This document shows positions 17,534 through 25,762 of a stretch of DNA of 64,000 nt, in pieces (position 1 is the stretch's first letter; each line of letters starts with the position of its first letter). The stretch covers positions 1 to 64,000 of the forward strand of contig CAIYQZ010000048.1 in NCBI GenBank assembly GCA_903928495.1, written 5' to 3'. A program made the translations under genes and the position numbers. The DNA comes from an uncultured bacterium (lineage in GTDB: Bacteria > Pseudomonadota > Gammaproteobacteria > Burkholderiales > Burkholderiaceae_C). The notes below the pieces were generated by a model, which was given only the letters and a program-made list of their open reading frames with translations, was not told the DNA's origin and made no database searches.

Positions 17534-18055
17534 ATGAACCCGCACACCCATTTCAGCACCCTGGCCCGCTACAACGTGTGGGCCACTCAACGTCTTTTAC
17601 AGGCTTTGGAGCCCGTATCGGAAGCCGACTACCGGCGCGACCAGGGCCTTTTTTTCAAAAGCATGCATGGCACGCTCAACCACTTGCTGGTGGGTGAGCA
17701 CCTGCTGTGGTACCCGCGTTTTGCGCGCGGTGCCTCGCCCAAAGCGGGCCCAGCGCTGGCGCTGGACATGGAGGCCGAGCCCGACCGCGCGCGGCTGGCG
17801 CAGGCTCTCAAGGGCGGCGCGGCCAACTGGCTGCCCCTGATTGAAAGCTGGCCTGCCGAGCGCTTTGATGGTGCCTTGACCTACACCACCATGCGCGGCA
17901 CCACGGCCACCTTGCCCTTTGCCGCCACGCTGGCTCATGTGTTCAACCACGGCACCCATCACCGGGGTCAGATCAGCGCTGCGCTCACCCAAGTGGGCCA
18001 GCCAGCGCCTGAATTGGATCTGGTGTACTTTCTTCAACACGAGGCTCAGTCATGA
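17534..18055 (+). CDS. DinB-family protein
   Basis: A 173-residue member of the DinB/YfiT-like four-helix family, metal-binding proteins of mostly unknown function (some are thiol transferases). Conserved histidines in NHLLVGEHLLW and FNHGTHHRGQ would form the metal site, and WATQRLLQAL marks the first helix. It sits between mccB and the hydratase, with its stop overlapping the hydratase ATG (ATGA). No signal peptide. Its placement within a leucine-catabolism operon is seen, but a metabolic role is not established; it may be a hitch-hiking gene. Confidence 0.85.
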   Translation: MNPHTHFSTLARYNVWATQRLLQALEPVSEADYRRDQGLFFKSMHGTLNHLLVGEHLLWYPRFARGASPKAGPALALDMEAEPDRARLAQALKGGAANWLPLIESWPAERFDGALTYTTMRGTTATLPFAATLAHVFNHGTHHRGQISAALTQVGQPAPELDLVYFLQHEAQS

Positions 18056-18831
18056 GTTCATTGCTCATCACCACCCAAGGCCGCGTGGCCCGCATCACCC
18101 TCAACCGACCCGAGGTGCGCAACGCCTTCAACGACGAGGTGATTGCCGAACTCACCCAGGCTTTCACGGCCGTGGGGCAAGACCCGGCCGTGCGTGCCGT
18201 GGTGCTGGCGGCCGAGGGCCCTGCCTTTTGCGCGGGGGCCGACCTGAACTGGATGCGGCGCATGGCCGACTACACCCGCGACGAAAACCGCGCCGACGCG
18301 GGGCAACTGGCCGCCATGCTGCAAGCCATCTACACCTGCCCCAAGCCCACCGTGGCCCGTGTGCAGGGCGATGTGTACGCCGGTGGCATGGGTCTGGTGG
18401 CCGCGTGTGACATGGCCGTGGCCCTGGACACCGCGCAGTTCTGTCTGAGTGAAGCCAAGCTGGGTCTGGCCCCCGCCACCATCAGCCCCTACGTGGTGCG
18501 GGCCATGGGCGCCCGCGCCGCGCACCGCTACTTCCTCACGGCTGAGCGCTTTGGCGCGGCCGAGGCACTGCGCATCGGCTTTGTGCACGAGGTGGTGGCC
18601 GCTGACGCACTGGACGCGAAGGTGGACGAACTGCTGAAAGCCTTGACGGCCAACGGCCCAGACGCCGTGCGCGTGGGCAAGGCCTTGCTGCAAGACGTGG
18701 CAGGCAAGGACATTGACGCGGCGCTGATCGCCCGCACCGTTGACTGCATTGCCGATGTGCGCGCCAGCGCCGAGGGCAAAGAGGGCGTGCAGTCCTTCCT
18801 GCAAAAACGCAAACCCAGCTGGCTGGGCTGA
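18052..18831 (+). CDS. liuC: Enoyl-CoA hydratase, probably 3-methylglutaconyl-CoA hydratase
   Basis: Crotonase-fold hydratase of 259 residues. The oxyanion-hole segments are AFCAGADLNWMRRM and VQGDVYAGGMGLVAACD; the ADLNWM stretch is typical of LiuC/AtuE-type methylglutaconyl-CoA hydratases. Conserved SEAKLGLAPATISPYVVRAMG follows. The gene lies between the two methylcrotonyl-CoA carboxylase subunit genes, whose product 3-methylglutaconyl-CoA would be its substrate, giving HMG-CoA for the lyase at 29387. Substrate assignment comes from motif plus context. Confidence 0.88.
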   Translation: MSSLLITTQGRVARITLNRPEVRNAFNDEVIAELTQAFTAVGQDPAVRAVVLAAEGPAFCAGADLNWMRRMADYTRDENRADAGQLAAMLQAIYTCPKPTVARVQGDVYAGGMGLVAACDMAVALDTAQFCLSEAKLGLAPATISPYVVRAMGARAAHRYFLTAERFGAAEALRIGFVHEVVAADALDAKVDELLKALTANGPDAVRVGKALLQDVAGKDIDAALIARTVDCIADVRASAEGKEGVQSFLQKRKPSWLG

Positions 18832-18844
18832 TCGGAACCGTGGT

Positions 18845-20020
18845 GTGCAAGCCTTGACCCGTCACAGCCACTTAGCGTGGGTTTTGGGCGCGCTGCTGTT
18901 CGCGCTGGGCGCCCCGGCCAGTGCCCAAACGCCTGCGCCCGAGGTGTGGGCGCAGGACATGCGCGAGGCGGTGCAGCGCACCCCCGTCACCGTGGCCGAC
19001 ATGTTTGGCCGCGAAGAAACGCGACAGTTGCCCATCACCGTGTTCCGCCCGGCGGGCGACGGGCCCCACCCGCTGGTGGTGTTCAACCACGGACGGGCCG
19101 TGGGCGACAAACGCGCCACCCAGGGCCGTGCCCGCTACGAGCACGCTGTGCGATACCTGGTGGCTAAGGGCTTTGTGGTGATGGTGCCCACGCGTATTGG
19201 TTACTGGGAAACCTTCAGCGACTTCGATCCCGAGCAAAGCGGCACCTGCCGCCAGCGCAACTTTGCCCCCGTGCACCGCGCTGTGTCTGACCAGGTGCTG
19301 GCCACCGTGGCCCATGCGCGCACACTGTCGTATGTGGATGCCTCGCGCTGGATCGTGGCCGGTCAATCGGTGGGGGGGCTGACCGCTGTGGCCACGGTGA
19401 GCCGCCAGCCAGCGGGCTTGCTGGCGGGCATCAACTTCTCAGGGGGCAGCGGTGGCAACCCAGATGCCAATCCCGGCAGTCCCTGCAGCCCCGAGGCCCT
19501 GGAGCGGCATTGGGCAGCCCTCGCCAAATCCGCCCAAGTGCCCATGCTGTGGCTCTACTGGCGCGGCGACCTGTACTGGGGCGATGAAGTGCCTCGCCAG
19601 TGGCACCAAGCCTGGGTGGGCGGTGGCGGGCGGGCCGAGTTCCACCAGTTGGCCCCCATCAAAGGTGACGGCCACCTGGGTTTGGACCGCGACATGGACC
19701 ACTGGCTCCCCGTGGTTGATGCCTTCCTTGCGAAGTTGGGTTTCACCCAGCCGGCCATTCAGCGTCGGCCCCCTGCCACCGATTGGGCTGAGGTGGACGA
19801 CGACAGCCGCGTGCCCCTGAGTGCCCGCGCCCGGGCCGATGGCTACCGCAAGTTTTTGGCCGCCGATGCACCCCGTGCCTTTGCAATCGGGTCGAAAGGT
19901 GGCTGGGGCTACGCCACCGGCGACTACGTGACCGGCCGTGCCTTGGGCTTTTGCCAGCGCAGCGGTCAAACCTGCCAGCTATACGCGGTGGACGACGACG
20001 TGGTGTGGCCTGGGCAATGA
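18845..20020 (+). CDS. Secreted alpha/beta-hydrolase (dienelactone-hydrolase-like)
   Basis: A 391-residue exported hydrolase. From the GTG at 18845 the protein begins with a signal peptide ending APASA before QTPAP; longer upstream starts overlap liuC and are unlikely. The nucleophile elbow is GQSVGG, a His is in GDGHLGLDRD, and HPLVVFNHGRAVGD supplies the oxyanion region. Several cysteines (GTCRQRN, SPCSPE, FCQRSGQTCQL) suggest disulfides, as expected outside the cytoplasm. A secreted esterase-like enzyme is odd between liuC and mccA; it may be an unrelated passenger or release acids for the pathway. Substrate unknown. Confidence 0.8.
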   Translation: MQALTRHSHLAWVLGALLFALGAPASAQTPAPEVWAQDMREAVQRTPVTVADMFGREETRQLPITVFRPAGDGPHPLVVFNHGRAVGDKRATQGRARYEHAVRYLVAKGFVVMVPTRIGYWETFSDFDPEQSGTCRQRNFAPVHRAVSDQVLATVAHARTLSYVDASRWIVAGQSVGGLTAVATVSRQPAGLLAGINFSGGSGGNPDANPGSPCSPEALERHWAALAKSAQVPMLWLYWRGDLYWGDEVPRQWHQAWVGGGGRAEFHQLAPIKGDGHLGLDRDMDHWLPVVDAFLAKLGFTQPAIQRRPPATDWAEVDDDSRVPLSARARADGYRKFLAADAPRAFAIGSKGGWGYATGDYVTGRALGFCQRSGQTCQLYAVDDDVVWPGQ

Positions 20021-20081
20021 GCCCATTGCCAACACCAGCGCCTATAGCCCATCAACACATTCCAACGAAGGGGACACCTCC

Positions 20082-22088
20082 ATGTTCAACAAAATTCTCA
20101 TTGCCAACCGGGGCGAAATCGCCTGCCGTGTGGCGGCCACCGCGCGCCGCATGGGCATCAAAACCGTGGCCGTGTATTCAGATGCCGACGCCAGTGCCAA
20201 ACACGTGGCCGCTTGCGATGAGACCGTGCACATCGGCGGCAGTGCGCCCAAAGACAGCTACCTGCGCTGGGAGCGCATCATCGATGCGGCCAAAGCCACC
20301 GGCGCCCAGGCCATCCACCCTGGCTACGGTTTTCTGAGCGAAAACGAAGACTTTGCCCACGCGTGCGCCGCCGCCGGGCTGGTGTTCATTGGCCCACCCG
20401 CCAGCGCCATACAAGCCATGGGCCTGAAAGCCGAAAGCAAACGCCTGATGGAAGCTGCCGGTGTGCCGTTGGTGCCCGGCTACCACGGGGCCGACCAGGA
20501 CCCTGCGATGCTGCAGCGCGAGGCCAACGGCATTGGCTACCCCGTGCTCATCAAGGCCAGCGCAGGCGGTGGAGGCAAGGGCATGCGCATCGTGGAAAAG
20601 GCAGAAGACTTTGCAGCCGCCCTGGCCAGCTGCCAGCGCGAAGCCACCAACAGCTTTGGCAGCGACGCGGTGCTGATCGAAAAGTACGTGCAGCGCCCCC
20701 GGCACATCGAAATCCAGGTGTTTGCCGACAGCCAGGGCAACTGCGTGTACCTGTTCGAGCGCGACTGTTCGGTGCAGCGCCGCCACCAGAAGGTGCTGGA
20801 AGAAGCCCCCGCGCCTGGCATGACGCCCGAGCTGCGCCGCGCCATGGGTGAAGTGGCCGTGGCGGCTGCCCGCGCAGTGAACTACGTGGGCGCGGGCACG
20901 GTGGAGTTCATCGTGGAGCAGCCCCAGGGCTACGACCACCCGGAGGCCATGCGCTTCTATTTCATGGAAATGAACACCCGCCTGCAGGTGGAACACCCCG
21001 TGACCGAGGCCATCACCGGGCAAGACCTGGTGGAATGGCAACTGCGTGTGGCCAGCGGCGAACCCTTGCCCCTGACGCAGGCCGAGCTGAAGATGACCGG
21101 CCACGCCATCGAGGCCCGCATTTGCGCCGAAAACCCCGACAAGCAGTTTCTGCCTGCCACCGGCACGCTGGCCGTGTACCGCAAGCCCGCCCATGTGGCT
21201 TTCCAGCGCGGCGATGTGCGGTTTGACGACGGCGTGCGCGAGGGCGACGCCATCAGCCCCTACTACGACTCCATGGTGGCCAAGCTCATCGTGCATGGCG
21301 ACACGCGCGAGCAAGCGCTGGCACGATTGGACGCGGCGCTGGCCCAGACCCACATCGTGGGCCTGACCACCAACGTTCAGTTTTTGCGTCATGTGGTGCG
21401 CAGCGGCTCGTTTGCCAAAGGCCAGCTGGACACCGCGCTGATTCAACGTGAGGCTGACGTGCTGTTCAAGCAAGACCCTGTGGGCCTGGTCATGGCCGCC
21501 GCCGCCGACGTGGCGCAAACCCTGGTGGACGAGCGGGCGGGTGAATCGGCCGACCCCTTCACCCGCACCGATGGCTGGCGCTCCAACAGCACCTGGGTGC
21601 GCCCGTTTGCGTTTGAGTACCAAGGCGAGTCGCTGCGTGCGAGCCTGGCCTACGGGGACATGCTGCACCTGTCGGTGGGTGACGTGCAAGGCCCCCTGTC
21701 GTTCGAGCCTGCTGGTACAGGCGGTGCGCTGGTGGTGCAGTTTGCCGGGCAGCGCGCCCTGGCCACCGTGTACCGCCGGGGTGAGGTGGCGCACATCCAC
21801 ACCGACGCAGGGGCCACACAACTGGTGGCGGTGGACCTGCTGGCGCACGCCGGTGACACCGCTGCCGAAGGCGGCCGCCTGACAGCACCCATGCCGGGCA
21901 AAGTGGTGTCGTTTGCCGTGAAGGCGGGTGATGTCGTGACCAAAGGCCAGCCCCTGGCCGTGATGGAAGCCATGAAAATGGAGCACACCATCGCCGCGCC
22001 TGCCGATGGCACGGTGGCCGAGCTGCTGTTCGCCCCTGGCGATCAGGTGACCGAAGGGGCTGAATTGCTCAAGCTGACCCTGGGGTGA
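20082..22088 (+). CDS. mccA: 3-methylcrotonyl-CoA carboxylase alpha subunit (biotin carboxylase plus biotin carrier)
   Basis: The 668-residue subunit carries ATP-dependent biotin carboxylation and the biotin itself. It opens MFNKILIANRGEIACRV, has the glycine-rich ATP loop KASAGGGGKGMRIV, the EMNTRLQVEHPVTE catalytic segment, and ends with a biotinyl domain in which VMEAMKMEHTIA holds the modified Lys. AAGGGGA at 20068-20074 fixes the start; longer upstream readings overlap the hydrolase. Pairs with MccB at 15886; the operon order B, DinB, hydratase, hydrolase, A is interrupted relative to the compact liu operons known elsewhere. Confidence 0.95.
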   Translation: MFNKILIANRGEIACRVAATARRMGIKTVAVYSDADASAKHVAACDETVHIGGSAPKDSYLRWERIIDAAKATGAQAIHPGYGFLSENEDFAHACAAAGLVFIGPPASAIQAMGLKAESKRLMEAAGVPLVPGYHGADQDPAMLQREANGIGYPVLIKASAGGGGKGMRIVEKAEDFAAALASCQREATNSFGSDAVLIEKYVQRPRHIEIQVFADSQGNCVYLFERDCSVQRRHQKVLEEAPAPGMTPELRRAMGEVAVAAARAVNYVGAGTVEFIVEQPQGYDHPEAMRFYFMEMNTRLQVEHPVTEAITGQDLVEWQLRVASGEPLPLTQAELKMTGHAIEARICAENPDKQFLPATGTLAVYRKPAHVAFQRGDVRFDDGVREGDAISPYYDSMVAKLIVHGDTREQALARLDAALAQTHIVGLTTNVQFLRHVVRSGSFAKGQLDTALIQREADVLFKQDPVGLVMAAAADVAQTLVDERAGESADPFTRTDGWRSNSTWVRPFAFEYQGESLRASLAYGDMLHLSVGDVQGPLSFEPAGTGGALVVQFAGQRALATVYRRGEVAHIHTDAGATQLVAVDLLAHAGDTAAEGGRLTAPMPGKVVSFAVKAGDVVTKGQPLAVMEAMKMEHTIAAPADGTVAELLFAPGDQVTEGAELLKLTLG

Positions 22089-22115
22089 TGGTTTTGAAGC
22101 GATTTATGCCTCCAG

Positions 22116-22142
22116 CGCTTGATATATAAGCGTTTTAAGCTA
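22116..22142 (-). repeat. Dispersed repeat core between mccA and ghrA
   Basis: On the minus strand: TAGCT, 15 bases, TCAAGCG. A CGCTT/AAGCG hairpin lies within. The whole repeat (about 22090-22153) fills the mccA-ghrA gap, and the ghrA ribosome-binding GGAG (22144-22147) abuts it, so its folding could affect ghrA translation. Confidence 0.65.
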
Positions 22143-22156
22143 TGGAGTTTTGATAC

Positions 22157-23098
22157 ATGCGCATCGCTTTCTGTTGTACCGGCACCGCGCCTGAGCCCTG
22201 GCTGCAAGGCCTCAGTTCTGCGCTGCCCGGGGCCGAGGTGCAGGTGTGGGCCCCCGGCGCTCCCCAAGCCGACTTTGCCGTGGTGTGGGCACCGCCGCAA
22301 GCGTTCATTGACGATCAGCCGGGCCTGAAGGCCCTGTTCAACATCGGTGCGGGGGTCGACGCGCTGCTCAAACTGCGCCTGCCGCCCGGCCTGCCAGTGG
22401 TGCGGCTGGACGATGCAGGCATGTCGGTGCAAATGGCCGAATACGTGTGCCACGCCGCCATCCGGCACTTCCGCGAGTTCGATGTGTATGAGGCCGAATC
22501 GGCGCAGGGTCAGTGGTCGTTCCACAAGCCACGTGCGCGGGCCGACTTCCCGGTGGGCGTGATGGGCCTTGGCGTGCTGGGCGCGCGCGTGGCGCAGGCG
22601 CTGCGCACGTTTGAATTCCCGGTGAACGGCTGGAGCCGAACGCCCAAAAACATGGCTGGTGCCTTGGAAGGCGTGCGCGGTTTTGCCGGGGCTAACGGTT
22701 TTCACGACTTTCTGGCTGAGAGCCGCATTCTGGTCAACCTGCTGCCGCTGACTGCCGACACCCAGAACATCCTCGACCGCAACGCGTTGCAGCGCCTGCA
22801 ACCGGGCGGCTATGTCATCAACGTGGCGCGTGGTGCCCACCTGGTGGACGACGACCTGCTCGCGCTGCTGGCCAGCGGCCATTTGGCCGGTGCCACTCTG
22901 GACGTTTTCCGCACCGAGCCGCTGCCTGCCGAACACCCCTTCTGGGGCCACCCGGCCATCACCATCACACCCCACACCTCGGCGCGCACGCTGCGCGACG
23001 AAAGCATTGCCCAAATTGCCCGCAAAATCGCGGCCTTCGCCAACGGCCAGCCCCTTGCCCAACTGTCGGGTGTGGTGGACGTTTCGCTGGGTTATTGA
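22157..23098 (+). CDS. ghrA: Glyoxylate/hydroxypyruvate reductase A
   Basis: NAD(P)H-dependent reduction of glyoxylate and hydroxypyruvate by a D-2-hydroxyacid dehydrogenase of 313 residues. The Rossmann motif is VGVMGLGVLGARVAQAL, followed by the conserved LLPLTADTQNILD, INVARGAHLVDDDLL and the catalytic-His region ITPHTSART. The short N-terminal domain (MRIAFCCTGT) is typical of the GhrA branch. It ends 38 bp before hsdR; its relation to leucine catabolism is only positional. Confidence 0.92.
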   Translation: MRIAFCCTGTAPEPWLQGLSSALPGAEVQVWAPGAPQADFAVVWAPPQAFIDDQPGLKALFNIGAGVDALLKLRLPPGLPVVRLDDAGMSVQMAEYVCHAAIRHFREFDVYEAESAQGQWSFHKPRARADFPVGVMGLGVLGARVAQALRTFEFPVNGWSRTPKNMAGALEGVRGFAGANGFHDFLAESRILVNLLPLTADTQNILDRNALQRLQPGGYVINVARGAHLVDDDLLALLASGHLAGATLDVFRTEPLPAEHPFWGHPAITITPHTSARTLRDESIAQIARKIAAFANGQPLAQLSGVVDVSLGY

Positions 23099-23136
23099 CC
23101 CGGCGGCAGATCGAGCCGCCCCCGCACAATAGCGGC

Positions 23137-25734
23137 ATGACAGCCAAAGAAGCCCAAGCCCGCATCAAAATCAACCACTTGCTGGAAAGCGCCGGGTGGC
23201 GCTTTTTTGATTGCGCAGCGGGCAAAGCCAACGTCGCGCTGGAGCCAAATGTCAAACTCAGCCAAAGCCAGATTGACGCACTGGGCAACGACTTTGAAAC
23301 CAGCAGCAACGGCTTTATCGACTTTCTGTTGCTCGACGACAAAGGTTTTCCACTGGTGGTGCTGGAAGCCAAGGCCGAAAGCAAGAACCCCCTCATTGGC
23401 AAAGAGCAAGCCCGCAAGTACGCCAAAGCGCAAAACTGCCGCTTTGTCATCCTGAGCAACGGCAACCTGCATTACCTGTGGGACTTGAGCCAAGGCAATC
23501 CGCACGTCATCACCGCGTTCCCTCCGCCGTCAGCGATTGCGGGCTACACCCAGTTTCAGCCTGACCCGGCCCGGCTGGTGAACGAGGTGGTCGCTGCCGA
23601 CTACATCGCTCGCACCCAAATGCCGACCTACGATCAGGAAGCAGGTTGGAAAAACGAGGCTGAGCGCGATGCCTTCACCCACAAGCACCGCCTGCGCTTC
23701 ATGCGCCACTATCAGCAACGTGCGGCGCAGGCCATTCAGGTGGCGGTGAAGAGCGGACAAACCCGCTTCCTTTTTGAAATGGCCACTGGCACGGGCAAAA
23801 CCCTCACATCTGCCGCCGTCATCAAGCTGTTTTTGCGCACGGGTAATGCTCGCCGCGTGCTGTTTCTGGTGGACAGGCTGGAGCTGGAAGACCAAGCCAA
23901 CAAAGCCTTCGTCTTCCTGCTGAAGAACGACTACAAAAGCGTGGTTTACAAAGAAAACCGCGACGACTGGCGCAAGGCCGAAATTGTGGTCACCACCGTG
24001 CAAAGCCTGCTGTTCAACGCCAAGTACAAGCAGTTTTCGCCCACAGACTTTGATTTGGTCATTTCAGACGAAGCCCACCGTTCCATCAGCGGCAATGCGC
24101 GTGCAGTCTTTGAATATTTTGTGGGCTACAAACTGGGTCTCACCGCCACGCCCAAAGACTATTTGAAGCAATTTGACGCAGCCAAACCCACCACCCAAGA
24201 CCCACGCGAAAGCGAACGCCGCCTGCTGCTGGACACCTACCGCACCTTCGGCTGCGAATCGGGCGAGCCCACCTACCGCTACTCGCTGCTCGACGGCGTG
24301 AAAGACGGCTTTCTCATCAACCCCGTGGTGGTCGATGCCCGCACCGAAGTCACCACACAACTGCTGTCAGATGAGGGCTATGCCGCCGTGGTCATCAACG
24401 AATCGGCCCAGGGTGACCAGACCAGCGAGCAACGCTTCAAGCAAAAGAGCTTTGAAAAGCGGTTTTTCTCCGAACCCACCAACCGCCTGTTCTGCGAAAC
24501 CTTGCTCAAACACGGCCTGCGCGACCCCATCAGCGGCGAGTTTGGCAAAACCATTGTGTTTGCAGTGAGCCAGCCACATGCCACCAAAATCACGCAACTG
24601 CTGAACGAGTTGGCCGATGCGCTGTTTCCTGGTCGCTACCAGTCAGACTTTGCGGTGCAAGTCACTTCCCTCATTCCCGAGGCGCAGCAGTTCACCATCA
24701 ACTTCACCAACAACAACCTGTTGGGCTCGGCCAACGGCTTGGCGGCCTACAAAACCAGCAAAGCCCGCGTGTGCGTCACCGTGGGCATGATGACCACCGG
24801 TTACGACTGCCCCGATCTGCTAAACCTGGCCCTGATGCGCCCAGTGTTTTCGCCATCGGAGTTTGTGCAGATCAAAGGCCGGGGTACCCGCAAGCACGAC
24901 TTTCGCGAACAACTGCAAGACGAATCGCTGAAAGCCCAGGTGGCTGCACCCTACAAAACCGCCTACAAGCTGTTCGACTTCTTCGCCACCTGCGAATACT
25001 TTGAAGACAAGTTTGACTACGACGAGGTGCTGAAGCTACCGCGCCCCCAACCCGCATCGCCTGGCGTGCCTGATCCCGGCGGGGAGGGGGACACCGGCAA
25101 CACCGGTGGCGGCGGCACCCTGGGCGAAGACGGCAAATACCACCACACTGCCCCCGACGCCCTGGCCGTACACGAAGAAACGCAAATCGGCTTCCAGGGC
25201 ATGAAGGTGGACCGCATGTTCTTCCAGAAGTTTGAAGACACGGTCAAAGCCCACCCCGTGTTGGCCCAGCAGGTTAGTGATGGCCAGTGGGACCAAGCCA
25301 TTGACTTCATCACCTCCGAGCTGTTTGACAAACCCAACGAATACTTCAACCTCGACAAACTGCGCCGCGCCGCCGGGGTGGACCGCCGCCTGGGCCTGCG
25401 CGAAATTCTTGAAAAGGCCTTTGGCCTCATCACCGGCTTCAAAAGCAAAGACGAGCTGCTGGAAGACGAGTTTGAAAAGTTTTTGCTAGACCAGCAAAAC
25501 GCCACCGGCTTCAGCGCAGACAGCACCGCCAGTGCCGTGCAAGCCATGAAGTACTACTTCAAGGCCTACGCCACCGACCACAGGCTGCGCGACATCATCG
25601 AAACCAAGCAACTCACCGCCCTGAATGTGTACCCCGCCTTTGGCATGAACCACTTCAAGGCCGTGCCCATGGCCTGGCGCAGCCGCATCCCTGAGTACGT
25701 GAAAGACTACGTGCCGCTCAATCAGTTCATGTAA
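23137..25734 (+). CDS. hsdR: Type I restriction enzyme HsdR (EcoEI-like helicase-nuclease)
   Basis: Motor and nuclease subunit of a type I restriction system: translocates DNA with ATP and cuts at a distance. Residues 60-80 hold a PD-(D/E)xK nuclease core (FIDFLLLDD with Asp62, then VVLEAK with Glu77 and Lys79). The helicase follows: Walker A ATGTGKT (Lys221), DEAH box SDEAHRS (311-314), motif III-like LGLTATP, and QIKGRGTRKHD (motif VI). The C-terminal ~200 residues resemble the EcoEI R C-terminal domain. Start ATG 23137 is preferred over a TTG overlapping the ghrA stop. 28 bp separate it from the methylase gene. A glycine/proline-rich linker lies at residues ~640-665. Confidence 0.94.
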   Translation: MTAKEAQARIKINHLLESAGWRFFDCAAGKANVALEPNVKLSQSQIDALGNDFETSSNGFIDFLLLDDKGFPLVVLEAKAESKNPLIGKEQARKYAKAQNCRFVILSNGNLHYLWDLSQGNPHVITAFPPPSAIAGYTQFQPDPARLVNEVVAADYIARTQMPTYDQEAGWKNEAERDAFTHKHRLRFMRHYQQRAAQAIQVAVKSGQTRFLFEMATGTGKTLTSAAVIKLFLRTGNARRVLFLVDRLELEDQANKAFVFLLKNDYKSVVYKENRDDWRKAEIVVTTVQSLLFNAKYKQFSPTDFDLVISDEAHRSISGNARAVFEYFVGYKLGLTATPKDYLKQFDAAKPTTQDPRESERRLLLDTYRTFGCESGEPTYRYSLLDGVKDGFLINPVVVDARTEVTTQLLSDEGYAAVVINESAQGDQTSEQRFKQKSFEKRFFSEPTNRLFCETLLKHGLRDPISGEFGKTIVFAVSQPHATKITQLLNELADALFPGRYQSDFAVQVTSLIPEAQQFTINFTNNNLLGSANGLAAYKTSKARVCVTVGMMTTGYDCPDLLNLALMRPVFSPSEFVQIKGRGTRKHDFREQLQDESLKAQVAAPYKTAYKLFDFFATCEYFEDKFDYDEVLKLPRPQPASPGVPDPGGEGDTGNTGGGGTLGEDGKYHHTAPDALAVHEETQIGFQGMKVDRMFFQKFEDTVKAHPVLAQQVSDGQWDQAIDFITSELFDKPNEYFNLDKLRRAAGVDRRLGLREILEKAFGLITGFKSKDELLEDEFEKFLLDQQNATGFSADSTASAVQAMKYYFKAYATDHRLRDIIETKQLTALNVYPAFGMNHFKAVPMAWRSRIPEYVKDYVPLNQFM

Positions 25735-25762
25735 CCCGTTCATGTGACCAGAAATACAAAAA

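Noticed and set aside
20178-21986. 602-residue frame antisense to mccA
   Set aside because: His/Gly-rich low-quality sequence typical of the reverse of a biotin carboxylase gene; no start signal.
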